NCBI RefSeq assembly: GCF_012972675.1
Contig: NZ_JABCRE010000002.1
Coordinates: 547,001-611,000, forward strand
Reading direction: 5' to 3'
From: Pontixanthobacter rizhaonensis
GTDB taxonomy: Bacteria; Pseudomonadota; Alphaproteobacteria; Sphingomonadales; Sphingomonadaceae
Length of the DNA: 64,000 nucleotides
Shown: positions 42,916 through 52,255 of the stretch, in pieces
How positions within the stretch are numbered: position 1 is the first letter of the stretch
How the letters are laid out: the number at the start of each line of letters is the position of its first letter
Position numbers and translations under genes: made by a program
Notes under the pieces: generated by a model
The model's database searches: none
What the model was told of the DNA's origin: nothing
The model's input: the letters and a program-made list of their open reading frames with translations, nothing else

Positions 42916-43956
42916 ATGGCTCTTGGTAACTGGTCCAAAGCGACTGTACGATTTGCAACACTGCTGTGGGCTGCTGCCCTTATGACACTGGCTCCTGCCG
43001 CTGCGCAGGCTCAGGATGCTGTGCCGGTTGCTGGTTTGGAAACGGTGGAAGCGGAAGCTCCGGAGTCCGACTCGACGTATGAGCCGCTGGGTCCGGAATG
43101 GATCAAGGGTCAGCCGACTTCTTTTGAAGATGATGCGGTCGCATCCATGACGTTCCAAGAACAGTTTTCTTCCAATGGTGATTACGCGCTGTGGATGCAC
43201 GATGCGATCCTGCTGCCTGTGATTACAATCATCAGCCTGTTTGTGTTGGGATTATTGCTGTGGGTTGTTGCCCGCTATCGCAAGGCAGCCAATCCAAACC
43301 CTTCCAAGACAACGCACAACACTTTCATCGAAGTCGTGTGGACGTTGGTACCCGTATTGGTACTGGTCGGTATTGCTATCCCATCCATCACTCTTCTCGC
43401 GCGCCAGTATGAAACACCGCCAGCGGACGCGGTCACGATTAAGGCGACCGGTTATCAGTGGTATTGGGGTTACAACTACCCGGACAATGGCGATTTCGAA
43501 GTTATTTCCAACATGCTGTCGAATGATGATGCGATTGCAAACGGGGAACCGGCATTGCTGGCGGTGGATAACCGGATGGTTGTTCCAGCGAATACGCCGC
43601 TGCGTATCCAGACAACCGCTGCGGATGTCATTCACGCTTTCTCTATTCCATCACTCTGGTTCAAGATTGACGCAGTACCTGGCCGCTTGAACGAGCGGAT
43701 GCTGACAATTGACGAGCCTGGCATTTATTACGGTCAGTGCTCGGAGCTGTGCGGTGTGAAGCATGGCTTCATGCCAATCGCGGTTGAGGCCTTGCCACGC
43801 GATAAGTGGGAAGCATGGGTCCGGTCGCAAGGCGGCACGGTCGCTGGTGATGAACCAGAAACTGAAGAAGCACCAGCTGAAGAGGCTGCTACTGAAGAAG
43901 CTCCGGCAGAAGAAGCGGAAGTCGCTGCTGCTGCTGGCGCTGCTCCGGCAGCTTGA
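42916..43956 (+). CDS. ctaC: Cytochrome c oxidase subunit II
   Basis: A 346-residue subunit II. A signal peptide (to about residue 33, ending AQAQ) precedes two membrane helices (about 94-118 and 134-156). The periplasmic cupredoxin domain carries the CuA ligands: His in DVIHAFSIPSLWFK and CSELCGVKHGFM with two Cys, His and Met. VIKATGYQWYWGYNYP-like aromatic residues form the electron entry. After the cupredoxin comes a 45-residue Glu/Ala/Pro-rich tail with EEAPAEEA repeats. ATG 42898 is an alternative start. Confidence 0.95.
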   Translation: MALGNWSKATVRFATLLWAAALMTLAPAAAQAQDAVPVAGLETVEAEAPESDSTYEPLGPEWIKGQPTSFEDDAVASMTFQEQFSSNGDYALWMHDAILLPVITIISLFVLGLLLWVVARYRKAANPNPSKTTHNTFIEVVWTLVPVLVLVGIAIPSITLLARQYETPPADAVTIKATGYQWYWGYNYPDNGDFEVISNMLSNDDAIANGEPALLAVDNRMVVPANTPLRIQTTAADVIHAFSIPSLWFKIDAVPGRLNERMLTIDEPGIYYGQCSELCGVKHGFMPIAVEALPRDKWEAWVRSQGGTVAGDEPETEEAPAEEAATEEAPAEEAEVAAAAGAAPAA

Positions 43957-44003
43957 TAGAAATTACGAAACTACGCTCGAACGCAAGTAAGGTTTGAAAG
44001 ATC

Positions 44004-45707
44004 ATGGCAACAACAGCCGAAACATTCCCAGCTCATAGCGACGATCACGCGCATGATGCTGATCATAAGCCGGGCTTCTTCGCCCGCTGGTTTATGTCCA
44101 CGAACCACAAAGATATCGGTACGCTGTACCTGATCTTTGCGATTCTCGCGGGTATCATTGGCGGCGCGATTTCTGGCGTTATGCGGATGGAGCTTGCTGA
44201 ACCTGGTATCCAGCATTTGGGCGCTGTTGTTTCGATGATGGGCGGCGAAGCCTCGATCGATCAAAACTACCATATGTGGAATGTTCTGATCACAGCACAC
44301 GGCCTGATCATGGTGTTCTTCATGGTTATGCCAGCCATGATTGGCGGCTTTGGTAACTGGTTCGTTCCGCTGATGATCGGTGCGCCTGATATGGCATTCC
44401 CACGGATGAACAATGTGTCGTTCTGGCTAACCGTTGCCGGTTTTGCCAGCTTGATGTTCTCTATGTTCGTGCCGGGCGGTGTTGGTAACGGTGCCGGTGT
44501 TGGGTGGACGGTATATGCGCCGCTCTCAACCTCTGGATCCACTGGACCGGCGGTTGATTTCGCGATCTTCTCGCTTCACTTGGCGGGTGCCGGTTCGATC
44601 TTGGGTGCGACTAACTTTATTACCACCATCTTCAATATGCGTGCGCCGGGCATGACCCTGCACAAAATGCCGCTGTTCGTATGGTCGGTTTTGGTCACAG
44701 CATTCCTGCTGCTTCTGGCTCTGCCGGTTCTCGCAGCGGCTATTACCATGCTGCTGACAGACCGTAACTTCGGTACAACTTTCTTTGATCCTGCTGGCGG
44801 CGGTGATCCGGTACTGTACCAGCACTTGTTCTGGTTCTTCGGTCACCCTGAAGTGTACATCATGATCCTGCCGGGCTTTGGTATGGTCAGCCAGATCATC
44901 GCAACCTTTAGCCGTAAGCCGATCTTCGGTTACCTCGGCATGGCCTATGCGATGGTGGCGATTGGCGTGGTCGGCTTCATCGTTTGGGCGCACCACATGT
45001 ACACCGTGGGTCTCGACGTGAATACGAAGATGTACTTCACTGCGGCGACAATGGTCATCGCGGTGCCGACCGGTGTGAAAATCTTCAGCTGGATCGCCAC
45101 AATGTGGGGCGGCTCGCTTGAATTCAAATCACCTATGGTTTGGTCGCTCGGCTTCATCTTCCTGTTCACCGTTGGCGGTGTGACGGGTGTGGTGCTGGCC
45201 AATGGCGGCATCGATGATAACCTTCACGACACATATTACGTTGTGGCACACTTCCACTACGTTCTGTCGATGGGTGCGGTGTTCTCTCTCTTCGCGGGCT
45301 TCTATTACTGGTTCCCGAAAATGAGCGGGCGGATGCACAGCGAATTCCTCGCGCATCTGCACTTCTGGGTGTTCTTCATCGGCGTGAACATCATCTTCTT
45401 CCCGCAGCACTTCCTGGGCATGAACGGAATGCCGCGCCGTATTCCGGACTACAACGAAGCGTTCGCTTATTGGAATGAGATCTCATCTTACGGCTATGTC
45501 GTAATGGCTGCGTCGGTTGTGATCTTCTTCGCGAACCTTGTGTACGCCTTCACTGCCGGCAAGAAAGCTGCCGACAACCCATGGGGCGAAGGTGCAACCA
45601 CGCTGGAGTGGACATTGTCTTCACCTCCGCCGTTCCACCAGTTTGAAACTCTTCCGGTGATCACCGATAAGAACGATTATCACGATCACCGTCCGGCAAC
45701 CGCGTAA
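44004..45707 (+). CDS. ctaD: Cytochrome c oxidase subunit I (aa3 type)
   Basis: A 567-residue, 12-helix heme-copper oxidase subunit I. Heme a ligand His is in [16 protein letters not shown]. CuB ligands are in [15 protein letters not shown], with the cross-linked His-Tyr pair, and in [10 protein letters not shown]. Heme a3 and a ligands are in [16 protein letters not shown]. The Glu in the HPEVY stretch region and the polar residues near NNV point to D-channel, A-type chemistry. It reduces O2 with electrons from cytochrome c. Confidence 0.97.
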   Translation: MATTAETFPAHSDDHAHDADHKPGFFARWFMSTNHKDIGTLYLIFAILAGIIGGAISGVMRMELAEPGIQHLGAVVSMMGGEASIDQNYHMWNVLITAHGLIMVFFMVMPAMIGGFGNWFVPLMIGAPDMAFPRMNNVSFWLTVAGFASLMFSMFVPGGVGNGAGVGWTVYAPLSTSGSTGPAVDFAIFSLHLAGAGSILGATNFITTIFNMRAPGMTLHKMPLFVWSVLVTAFLLLLALPVLAAAITMLLTDRNFGTTFFDPAGGGDPVLYQHLFWFFGHPEVYIMILPGFGMVSQIIATFSRKPIFGYLGMAYAMVAIGVVGFIVWAHHMYTVGLDVNTKMYFTAATMVIAVPTGVKIFSWIATMWGGSLEFKSPMVWSLGFIFLFTVGGVTGVVLANGGIDDNLHDTYYVVAHFHYVLSMGAVFSLFAGFYYWFPKMSGRMHSEFLAHLHFWVFFIGVNIIFFPQHFLGMNGMPRRIPDYNEAFAYWNEISSYGYVVMAASVVIFFANLVYAFTAGKKAADNPWGEGATTLEWTLSSPPPFHQFETLPVITDKNDYHDHRPATA

Positions 45708-45757
45708 GCAACTGCCGGAGCTTCCCGAAACGGAAGCACAGAACATGGACTAGGGGA

Positions 45758-45790
45758 GGGGCGCATCGGAAACGGTGCGCCCCCCTTTTT
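45758..45790 (+). terminator. Rho-independent terminator after ctaD
   Basis: An 11-bp stem GGGGCGCATCG/CGGTGCGCCCC (one G-U) with a GAAA tetraloop is followed by CCTTTTT. It lies 51 nt after the ctaD stop and 36 nt before ctaB. It would end or attenuate transcripts coming from ctaC-ctaD, so the assembly genes downstream may be expressed at a lower level or from their own promoter. Confidence 0.85.
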
Positions 45791-45825
45791 AAAGATCTTA
45801 GGCTGAAAGGGCGCGACCGCCTCAA

Positions 45826-46767
45826 ATGACTGTTACAACCACCTCCTCCGGGCATACATTGCCGGCTGATTGGCGCGACTATTACGCGCTGACCAAGCCG
45901 CGCGTGATGAGCCTCGTGATCTTCACCGGCATTTGCGGGTTGCTGGCTGCACCGGGGTCGATCAACCCAGTGCTCGGGTTCACGGCCATATTATGCATTG
46001 CGCTGGGTGCAGGGGGCGCTGCGGCGCTCAACCAATGGTGGGAAGCGGATATAGATGCGGGGATGAAGCGGACATCGCAGCGCCCGCTTCCGGCAGGCCG
46101 GATGGACCCTGTAAATGCGCGGGATTTCGGGATCGGTATTTCTGCCGGTTCGGTCGGGCTGATGGGGCTGGCGATTGGTTGGTTGGCCGCTGGTATTTTG
46201 GCTTTTTCGATTTTCTATTACGCGGTGATTTATACGATTTGGCTCAAGCCGCGTACCCCGCAGAACATTGTGATCGGCGGCGGTGCTGGCGCATTTCCGC
46301 CAATGATTGGCTGGGTCGCTGTGACCGGTGACATCACGCTGATGCCGGTATTGCTATTCGCCATCATCTTTATGTGGACGCCGCCACATTTTTGGGCGCT
46401 GGCTCTGTTTGTGCAGAGTGACTACGCAAAAGTGGGCATTCCCATGATGCCGGTTGTGAAGGGCGAGGCTTCCACCCGTAAGCAAATTTTCGCCTACAGC
46501 ATTTTGCTTGTTCCGCTCGCTGCCACCCCGTGGTTCATCGGCGGGACCGGGGCACTCTACGGAATAACGGCTCTGGTATTGTCGCTGGCATTTCTGGCGT
46601 TGTCCGTGCCTGTGTCGTTTCGCCGGTCGGTACCGGACGACACCATGAAGCCGGAAAAGCGCCTGTTTGCATTCAGTATAATCTACCTGTTCGCCCTGTT
46701 CGGGGCGATCGTTTTGGACCGCGTGGCTGACTATCAAAATTGGCCCATTCCAGGAGTAACCGCATGA
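45826..46767 (+). CDS. ctaB: Protoheme IX farnesyltransferase (heme O synthase)
   Basis: A 313-residue UbiA-superfamily prenyltransferase with about 9 membrane helices; it converts heme b to heme o, the precursor of heme a. The first Asp-rich motif is in [20 protein letters not shown] with RPLPAG following, and the family KPR is in [27 protein letters not shown] is also diagnostic. The stop overlaps the following 41-codon gene (ATGA). Confidence 0.97.
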   Translation: MTVTTTSSGHTLPADWRDYYALTKPRVMSLVIFTGICGLLAAPGSINPVLGFTAILCIALGAGGAAALNQWWEADIDAGMKRTSQRPLPAGRMDPVNARDFGIGISAGSVGLMGLAIGWLAAGILAFSIFYYAVIYTIWLKPRTPQNIVIGGGAGAFPPMIGWVAVTGDITLMPVLLFAIIFMWTPPHFWALALFVQSDYAKVGIPMMPVVKGEASTRKQIFAYSILLVPLAATPWFIGGTGALYGITALVLSLAFLALSVPVSFRRSVPDDTMKPEKRLFAFSIIYLFALFGAIVLDRVADYQNWPIPGVTA

Positions 46768-46889
46768 CCCCCGAAGAAGATGCCGAATATCGTCGCCGTC
46801 AGAAAAGCCGCAACGTCGTGGTTGGCGGCGTGTTGTTGTTCTTCGTTGTTTTGTTTTATTTCATTACCATTGCGCGGATCGGAGATTGA
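46764..46889 (+). CDS. Small CoxF-like membrane protein
   Basis: A 41-residue product: a charged N-terminus ([17 protein letters not shown]) and a single membrane helix rich in Val, Leu and Phe (about residues 18-37), ending ARIGD. Its ATG overlaps the ctaB stop and its stop is 3 nt before ctaG. Small proteins of this shape between ctaB and ctaG are annotated as CoxF or as oxidase assembly/subunit-IV-like in other alphaproteobacteria. The exact role is not established. Confidence 0.8.
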   Translation: MTPEEDAEYRRRQKSRNVVVGGVLLFFVVLFYFITIARIGD

Positions 46890-46892
46890 GCT

Positions 46893-47477
46893 GTGACGAC
46901 AGCAACGCTTGAAGAGAAGAATACCAGAACCGGCGCTTTTGCTTTTATTGGTGCGTTGGCCATGTTGGGCATGGGTTACGCCGCTGTGCCGCTCTATGAC
47001 CTGTTTTGCCGTGTTACAGGATTTGGCGGAACAACTCAGAAGGCGACCGAATCTGACGCTGACATCGCAGCGCGTTTGGCGCAGAGCGGCGCTACACGGA
47101 CCATGTCGATCCGGTTTGACGCATCGACCGCGCGTGATGTGCCGTGGTCGTTTAGTCCGGAACAAGTAACCGACACGGTCCAGATCGGACAACGCGATCT
47201 GGCGTTCTACACAGCCCGTAATGATAGCGGGGTGCCGATCACCGGTACTGCAACATTCAATGTAGAGCCCGAACAGACCGGTAAGTATTTCAACAAGATC
47301 CAGTGCTTCTGCTTCACCGAACAGACGCTGCAACCGGGCGAATCCATTCGGATGCCAGTACTGTATTATGTAGACCCGGCCATCTTGGATGACGAGAATG
47401 CCAAGGATGTTGAGCAAATTACGCTCAGTTACACCTTCCATAAAGCAACAAATGTTGCGGAAAATCCTACGCCGTAA
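46893..47477 (+). CDS. ctaG: Cytochrome c oxidase assembly protein CtaG/Cox11
   Basis: A 194-residue Cox11-type copper chaperone that delivers copper to the CuB site of subunit I. It has one N-terminal membrane helix (about 15-35), the membrane-proximal VPLYDLFCRVTGFGGTTQ with a conserved Cys, then a periplasmic immunoglobulin-like domain with the copper-binding pair in KIQCFCFTEQTLQPGE. GTG start 3 nt after the coxF-like stop. Confidence 0.96.
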   Translation: MTTATLEEKNTRTGAFAFIGALAMLGMGYAAVPLYDLFCRVTGFGGTTQKATESDADIAARLAQSGATRTMSIRFDASTARDVPWSFSPEQVTDTVQIGQRDLAFYTARNDSGVPITGTATFNVEPEQTGKYFNKIQCFCFTEQTLQPGESIRMPVLYYVDPAILDDENAKDVEQITLSYTFHKATNVAENPTP

Positions 47478-47558
47478 GGCTAGACCAATCGCGCTTGGCC
47501 CAGTATGGAGCCGGGCAGGGCGAACATTTGATAATGTTCTGACAGGACGAGAGAATTC

Positions 47559-48425
47559 ATGGCTGGTACGAAAAACCACGATTATCACATTCTAGCACCG
47601 GATATTTGGCCATTTATCGGCTCTGTATCGGCGCTGACTTTCACCACTGGAATGGTGCTGTTCATGCACGAAATGGCCAGTGCTAACCTGGTGCTCGGTC
47701 TGGGTATTGCCGGTCTGATCGCAACCTTCTTTAGCTGGTTTGCGAACATTGTACGCGAAGCGGAAGGCGGCGATCATACGCCGGTTGTCCAGCTTCACAT
47801 GCGCTACGGCATGATCCTGTTTATCGCATCAGAAGTGATGTTCTTTGTGGGTTGGTTCTGGGCTTGGTTCGACTTTGCTCTGTTCCCTGCGCCACTGGAA
47901 TTTGTCGACGGCGTGACCAACAGCTTGTTCCAGCAAGAAGGTGAAGCCGCTGCACGGACATTCCCGCCTGCGGGCTTGGAAGTTCTCGATCCGTTTGAGC
48001 TTCCACTGCTTAACACGCTGATTTTGCTGTGTTCTGGTACAACTGTAACCTGGGCACACCACTCGCTGATCCACGGTGACCGTGAAGGCCTTAAGCAAGG
48101 TCTCTGGGCAACGATTGCACTTGGCGTATTGTTCAGCGGCATCCAAGCCTACGAATATGGTCATGCGCTGAATGCTTATGGCTTTGGTGGAAACACCTAC
48201 AGCTCCGGTTTCTACATGGCGACCGGCTTCCACGGCTTCCACGTTTTGATCGGCACGATCTTCCTCGCTGTATGTCTGTTCCGGACATATAAGGGCCACT
48301 TCACACCGCGTCAGCATTTCGGTTTTGAAGCTGCTGCGTGGTACTGGCACTTTGTCGACGTGGTATGGTTGTTCCTGTTCATTGCTGTCTATGTTTGGGG
48401 CGGTTGGGGTGCGACCATCCATTAA
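47559..48425 (+). CDS. ctaE: Cytochrome c oxidase subunit III
   Basis: A 288-residue seven-helix subunit III. NHDYHILAPDIWPF at the N-terminus, ASEVMFFVGWFWAWFDFALFP with the conserved Glu, and FHGFHVLIGTIFLAVCLFR plus WYWHFVDVVWLFLFI at the C-terminus are typical. It stabilises turnover and proton uptake by subunit I. ACAGGACGAGAG precedes the ATG. Confidence 0.97.
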   Translation: MAGTKNHDYHILAPDIWPFIGSVSALTFTTGMVLFMHEMASANLVLGLGIAGLIATFFSWFANIVREAEGGDHTPVVQLHMRYGMILFIASEVMFFVGWFWAWFDFALFPAPLEFVDGVTNSLFQQEGEAAARTFPPAGLEVLDPFELPLLNTLILLCSGTTVTWAHHSLIHGDREGLKQGLWATIALGVLFSGIQAYEYGHALNAYGFGGNTYSSGFYMATGFHGFHVLIGTIFLAVCLFRTYKGHFTPRQHFGFEAAAWYWHFVDVVWLFLFIAVYVWGGWGATIH

Positions 48426-48439
48426 GGACGCACTGACTA

Positions 48440-48826
48440 ATGTCGTCAGACACACCTGAAACGAAAGGGCAGCCCGGTTTCGCCGAGGCTGCCCTTTTCG
48501 GTCTGTGCCCGGAATGCGGTGCCAGAACGCTGTTTGACGGGGTCGCGCAATTCGCCCCAAAATGCAGTTCCTGCGGATTGGATTATTCCAAGTTCAATGT
48601 TGGTGATGGACCGGCAGGGTTCCTCACACTGATCATTGGCGGATTGATCGTGGGTTTGGCCCTGTGGTTGGAAGTAAGCCTGGCTCCGCCATTTTGGGTC
48701 CATGCGATGTTATGGATACCGCTGACGGCGGCGGCTGTATTGATCGGCTTGCGCGCCGCGAAAGCTGCATTGCTGTTCGCGGAATATAGCCGCAACGCCC
48801 GCGAAACCGGCAGTCAGGATCTATAA
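48440..48826 (+). CDS. DUF983 family membrane protein
   Basis: A 128-residue protein with a Cys4 zinc-ribbon-like start (LCPECGARTLF and KCSSCGLDYS, two CxxC pairs) followed by two membrane helices (about 57-77 and 83-105). DUF983 proteins regularly lie between subunit III and SURF1 in alphaproteobacterial oxidase clusters and are presumed assembly factors. The last base of its stop is the first of the SURF1 ATG (TAATG). Confidence 0.88.
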   Translation: MSSDTPETKGQPGFAEAALFGLCPECGARTLFDGVAQFAPKCSSCGLDYSKFNVGDGPAGFLTLIIGGLIVGLALWLEVSLAPPFWVHAMLWIPLTAAAVLIGLRAAKAALLFAEYSRNARETGSQDL

Positions 48827-49392
48827 TGCGCAATATACCGATTATCCCGACTGCCTTTGTATTGTTGTGCATGGCGATCATGATCGCGCTGGGTTTTTGG
48901 CAACTGGGCCGCGCAGATGAAAAAGATGCAATGTTGGCGTTGTACCAATCAATTGATGGGGACGCAGCGACCGTAGCCTATCCCGTGGACGAAACCGATT
49001 TGGAGCAAAAACTCTATCGGCAAACTGCGATTGAATGCCTCTCCGTCTCGGATATGCGCAGCACGGCGGGAACAAACGCTGTTGGCGTGAAGGGCTGGGC
49101 CCATGTCGCGCAGTGCGCCATTGAGAATGATCTCACGGCGGAAGTCGCGCTGGGCTGGTCGCGGGATCCAACTGCGCCAGCATGGTCCGGCGGTGTTGTG
49201 ACAGGCGTGCTTGCCCCCGGGGGTAAGATCATTGCTGACCCCGCTTTGGCTGATCTTGGCCCGCTGGCGAAACCTGATCCGGCTGATTTACCGAACAACC
49301 ATTTGGCCTATGCCGGTCAGTGGTTCCTGTTCGCGCTGACGGCGTTCATCATTTATATTATTGCGCTGCGTCGCCGCTCCAAATCGGGGTAG
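48826..49392 (+). CDS. SURF1 family cytochrome oxidase assembly protein
   Basis: A 188-residue protein with one membrane helix at each end (about 6-24 and 163-182) and a periplasmic domain between. LGFWQLGRADEKDAML carries the GxWQxxR family signature, and LAYAGQWFLFALTAFIIY the conserved C-terminal helix. SURF1 (Shy1/SenC-independent) helps insert heme a into subunit I. It is rather short compared with the 230-250 residues usual for bacterial members; the middle domain seems trimmed. Confidence 0.9.
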   Translation: MRNIPIIPTAFVLLCMAIMIALGFWQLGRADEKDAMLALYQSIDGDAATVAYPVDETDLEQKLYRQTAIECLSVSDMRSTAGTNAVGVKGWAHVAQCAIENDLTAEVALGWSRDPTAPAWSGGVVTGVLAPGGKIIADPALADLGPLAKPDPADLPNNHLAYAGQWFLFALTAFIIYIIALRRRSKSG

Positions 49393-49479
49393 ATATCCGG
49401 TCACTGTCAGCGGAACTTTGTGGCTGTAAAGCGCGGGTGGCTTGCCCCGCATCGCGCGCGGCGCTAACCGCGATGCATC

Positions 49480-50880
49480 ATGCAATATATCTCTACGCGC
49501 GGCAAAGCGCCTATTCTGAATTTTGAAGGTGCCACATTGGCCGGGCTCGCCAGTGATGGCGGGCTGTATCTGCCGCAAGAATGGCCACGTTTTAGTGAGG
49601 CAGAAATCGCCGATATGGCGGGCCTTAGCTACGCCAAACTGGCGGCGCGGATCATGGCACCCTTCGTCGGTGACAGCCTGAGCCAAGACGAGCTGCAGTC
49701 GCTTTGTGATCGGGCATATGGCCGCTTTTCGCATGCTGCCGTGACGCCTCTCAAACAGTTTGACGAGCAGCAATGGTTGCTGGAACTGTTCCATGGCCCA
49801 ACGCTGGCTTTCAAAGACGTCGCGCTGCAAATGCTGGGGCTTCTGTTTGAAACGTTTCTGGCGCGCAGCGGCGGTCATTTGACGATTGTTGGCGCCACGA
49901 GCGGCGACACAGGCTCTGCCGCGATCGATGCCGTGGCCGGCCGGGACGGTATCGACATCTTTATGCTGCATCCAAAGGGGCGGGTCAGCGACGTCCAACG
50001 CCGCCAAATGACCACTGTGCTGGCCCCCAATGTCTATAATCTGGCCATCGAAGGCAGCTTTGATGATGCGCAGGCAGCGGTCAAACGGATGTTTACCGAT
50101 GACGCGATGAATGGCCGGTTCCGGATAAGCGCGGTCAATTCTATCAATTGGGCCCGGTTGATGGCGCAAGTCGTCTATTATTTTACCGCTGCTCTGCAAT
50201 TGGGTGCGCCCAAGCGGAAGGCTGCATTCTCTGTCCCGACAGGCAATTTCGGTGATGTGTTTGCCGGCTATGTTGCGGCGCAGATGGGCTTGCCGATTGA
50301 ACGGTTGATTGTGGCAACCAATGTGAACGACATCCTCCACCGGGCTTTGGCTGACGGTGATTATTCTGCCGGAACAGTTACCCCGACTGCTTCACCATCG
50401 ATGGACATTCAGATCAGTTCCAACTTTGAACGCCTGCTGTTCGATGCAGGCGGGCGTGACGGGGCCGCAATGGCTGCTCAGATGCATGCATTCGAACAAA
50501 GCAAGGCAATGCAGCTGACCAATATGCAGCGCGAAGGCGCAGCGCAGCTATTTACTAGCGCGCGGGCGGATGCAGACGATATGGCCGACGCGATGCGCTG
50601 GGCCAATGATGCGTGCGGCGAAGTGATCGATCCGCACACTGCCATCGGATTGCACGCGGCACGGGCTGCTGGTCTGCCTGCCGATGTTCCAGTGGTGACG
50701 TTGGCAACTGCACATCCGGCTAAGTTCCCCGATGCGGTGGAGCGGGTAACCGGTATGCGGCCATCCTTGCCAGCGCGAGTGGGGGATTTGTTCAGCCGGG
50801 AAGAACGTTTTGACGAGGTCGAGGGCGATTACGCTGCATTAACCGACTACGTCTCCCAGCGTGCGACCGAGTCCCGCTGA
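49480..50880 (+). CDS. thrC: Threonine synthase
   Basis: A 466-residue PLP enzyme converting O-phosphohomoserine to threonine. MQYISTRGKAPILNFEGATL begins the family N-terminus, FHGPTLAFKDVALQMLG carries the PLP-binding Lys, IVGATSGDTGSAAIDA the phosphate loop, and SVPTGNFGDVFAGYVA the PLP phosphate site. It lies 87 bp after the oxidase cluster and is coupled to the methyltransferase downstream (TGATG). Confidence 0.97.
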   Translation: MQYISTRGKAPILNFEGATLAGLASDGGLYLPQEWPRFSEAEIADMAGLSYAKLAARIMAPFVGDSLSQDELQSLCDRAYGRFSHAAVTPLKQFDEQQWLLELFHGPTLAFKDVALQMLGLLFETFLARSGGHLTIVGATSGDTGSAAIDAVAGRDGIDIFMLHPKGRVSDVQRRQMTTVLAPNVYNLAIEGSFDDAQAAVKRMFTDDAMNGRFRISAVNSINWARLMAQVVYYFTAALQLGAPKRKAAFSVPTGNFGDVFAGYVAAQMGLPIERLIVATNVNDILHRALADGDYSAGTVTPTASPSMDIQISSNFERLLFDAGGRDGAAMAAQMHAFEQSKAMQLTNMQREGAAQLFTSARADADDMADAMRWANDACGEVIDPHTAIGLHAARAAGLPADVPVVTLATAHPAKFPDAVERVTGMRPSLPARVGDLFSREERFDEVEGDYAALTDYVSQRATESR

Positions 50881-51779
50881 TGGCGCAGCTGCGCGAAGAA
50901 CAGCAATTGCTCACCGGCACAGCATGGGACGATTACGGTCTTGTCGATAGCGGGGATGGGCGCAAGCTGGAACGTTATGGCAATTACCGGTTTATCCGGC
51001 CGGAACCGCAAGCGATGTGGCAACCGCGGCTTGGCAATTGGGACGCGCATGGCGAATTTGTGCCGGGATCTGACGATGATGGTGGCGGGCGCTGGCAGTA
51101 TAACAAGCCTGTCCCGCAAGAGGGCTGGCCGCTGACATGGCGTGAAGTGGATTTTACCGCACAATGTACGCCCTTCCGTCACCTCGGCTTCTTCCCGGAT
51201 ATGGCACCTGTGTGGGATTGGATGCGTGGGCAGCTGGATGGCAAGACCGATGCCGAAACGCTTAATCTGTTTGGCTATACCGGCGTCGGCAGCTTGGCTC
51301 TGTCTGGCTGCGGCCGGGTGACCCATGTTGATGCCTCCAAAAAATCGGTCGCCCAAGCGCGCGAGAATGCTGAACTGGCGGGGATGGGAAATCGTCCGAT
51401 CCGCTGGCTGGTCGATGATGCGGCGAAGTTCACGGCGCGCGAAGTCCGGCGGGGTCGCCGCTATGACGGGATTATCCTTGATCCGCCAAAATTTGGCCGG
51501 GGGCCGAAGGCAGAGACTTGGCGCTTGGAGCAAGGGTTGCCGGATCTGGTTTCCGATTGCCGCCAATTGCTTGATGCGGACAGCAAGTTTCTGTTTCTGA
51601 CTGTGTACGCGGTGCGCATGTCCAGCTTGGCATTGGCCGGTTTGCTGGACGAGATGTTTGCCGATCTGCCAGGGGTGATTGAGCATGGCGATCTGTCCGT
51701 CCGCGAAGAAGCCGTGACCGATGGCGGCACGGGCCGTCTGCTTCCCACTGCAATTTTCGCGCGGTGGAGCAATCCATGA
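50880..51779 (+). CDS. Class I SAM-dependent methyltransferase (RlmI/RlmK-like)
   Basis: A 299-residue Rossmann methyltransferase. NLFGYTGVGSLALSGCGRVTH is the SAM-binding motif I (shown in part), VDASKKSVAQARENAEL motif II and IILDPPKFGRGPKAETWRL motif IV with DPPKFG. This resembles the C-terminal catalytic domain of the 23S rRNA cytosine/guanine methyltransferases RlmI and RlmK, but without a PUA domain. The substrate is probably RNA. Sharing one base with the thrC stop, it is translationally coupled. Confidence 0.85.
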   Translation: MAQLREEQQLLTGTAWDDYGLVDSGDGRKLERYGNYRFIRPEPQAMWQPRLGNWDAHGEFVPGSDDDGGGRWQYNKPVPQEGWPLTWREVDFTAQCTPFRHLGFFPDMAPVWDWMRGQLDGKTDAETLNLFGYTGVGSLALSGCGRVTHVDASKKSVAQARENAELAGMGNRPIRWLVDDAAKFTAREVRRGRRYDGIILDPPKFGRGPKAETWRLEQGLPDLVSDCRQLLDADSKFLFLTVYAVRMSSLALAGLLDEMFADLPGVIEHGDLSVREEAVTDGGTGRLLPTAIFARWSNP

Positions 51780-52195
51780 ATAGGGCAGTGCGGGCCATGA
51801 TCGCGCTGGTCGCTGCGGCATTTTCGCCGGTTGCCGGAAATGCCCAACAAGCAGACCAAGCACCTCAAGCCAATGGGGCGGCTGAATCCGCCAAGAAAGG
51901 CGTCTTCGTCGGTTCTTTGCAGCTCTGTGCGGATACGGTTGAGACAGCATCGGCGCGGCCTGAAGAATATACAGGGCAGATGGTTGTGTCGATCATCTTG
52001 CGGCCCGCTAGTACTCAGACATTTAGCGAAATGACCAATGAGTTTGTCGGCAAGCCACTGCCGATAACACTGGATGGGGAAGTCGTTATTTCTCCTACGG
52101 TGTACGAACCGATATTTGGCGGTGCCATCGCTATCAGCGGAGTGACTGTGGCGCAGCAAAGCAGGTTGGTTGCCGCTTTCACACAGCCCTGCTGA
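51776..52195 (+). CDS. Small exported SecD P1-head-like protein
   Basis: A 139-residue protein with a signal peptide (MNRAVRAMIALVAAAFSP, cleavage after GNA) and a soluble domain. The C-terminal half, FVGKPLPITLDGEVVISPTV followed by YEPIFGGAIAISG, closely resembles the P1 head subdomain of SecD/SecDF (usually IVLDGKVISAPxINEPIxGG). It has no membrane helices other than the signal. It overlaps the methyltransferase stop (ATGA). The role is unknown; stand-alone periplasmic P1-like proteins are not well described. Confidence 0.75.
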   Translation: MNRAVRAMIALVAAAFSPVAGNAQQADQAPQANGAAESAKKGVFVGSLQLCADTVETASARPEEYTGQMVVSIILRPASTQTFSEMTNEFVGKPLPITLDGEVVISPTVYEPIFGGAIAISGVTVAQQSRLVAAFTQPC

Positions 52196-52255
52196 TTGTC
52201 ATGCAGCTCGCTTCACGGCATGAGTCGCATTCAAGATAGAACATTGATTGGAACT

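Noticed and set aside
49288-50340. 350-codon open frame opposite thrC
   Set aside because: thrC is complete on the plus strand with intact PLP motifs; the antisense frame shows only shadow composition.
50847-51950. 367-codon open frame opposite the methyltransferase
   Set aside because: The plus-strand methyltransferase has clear SAM motifs and tight coupling to its neighbours.
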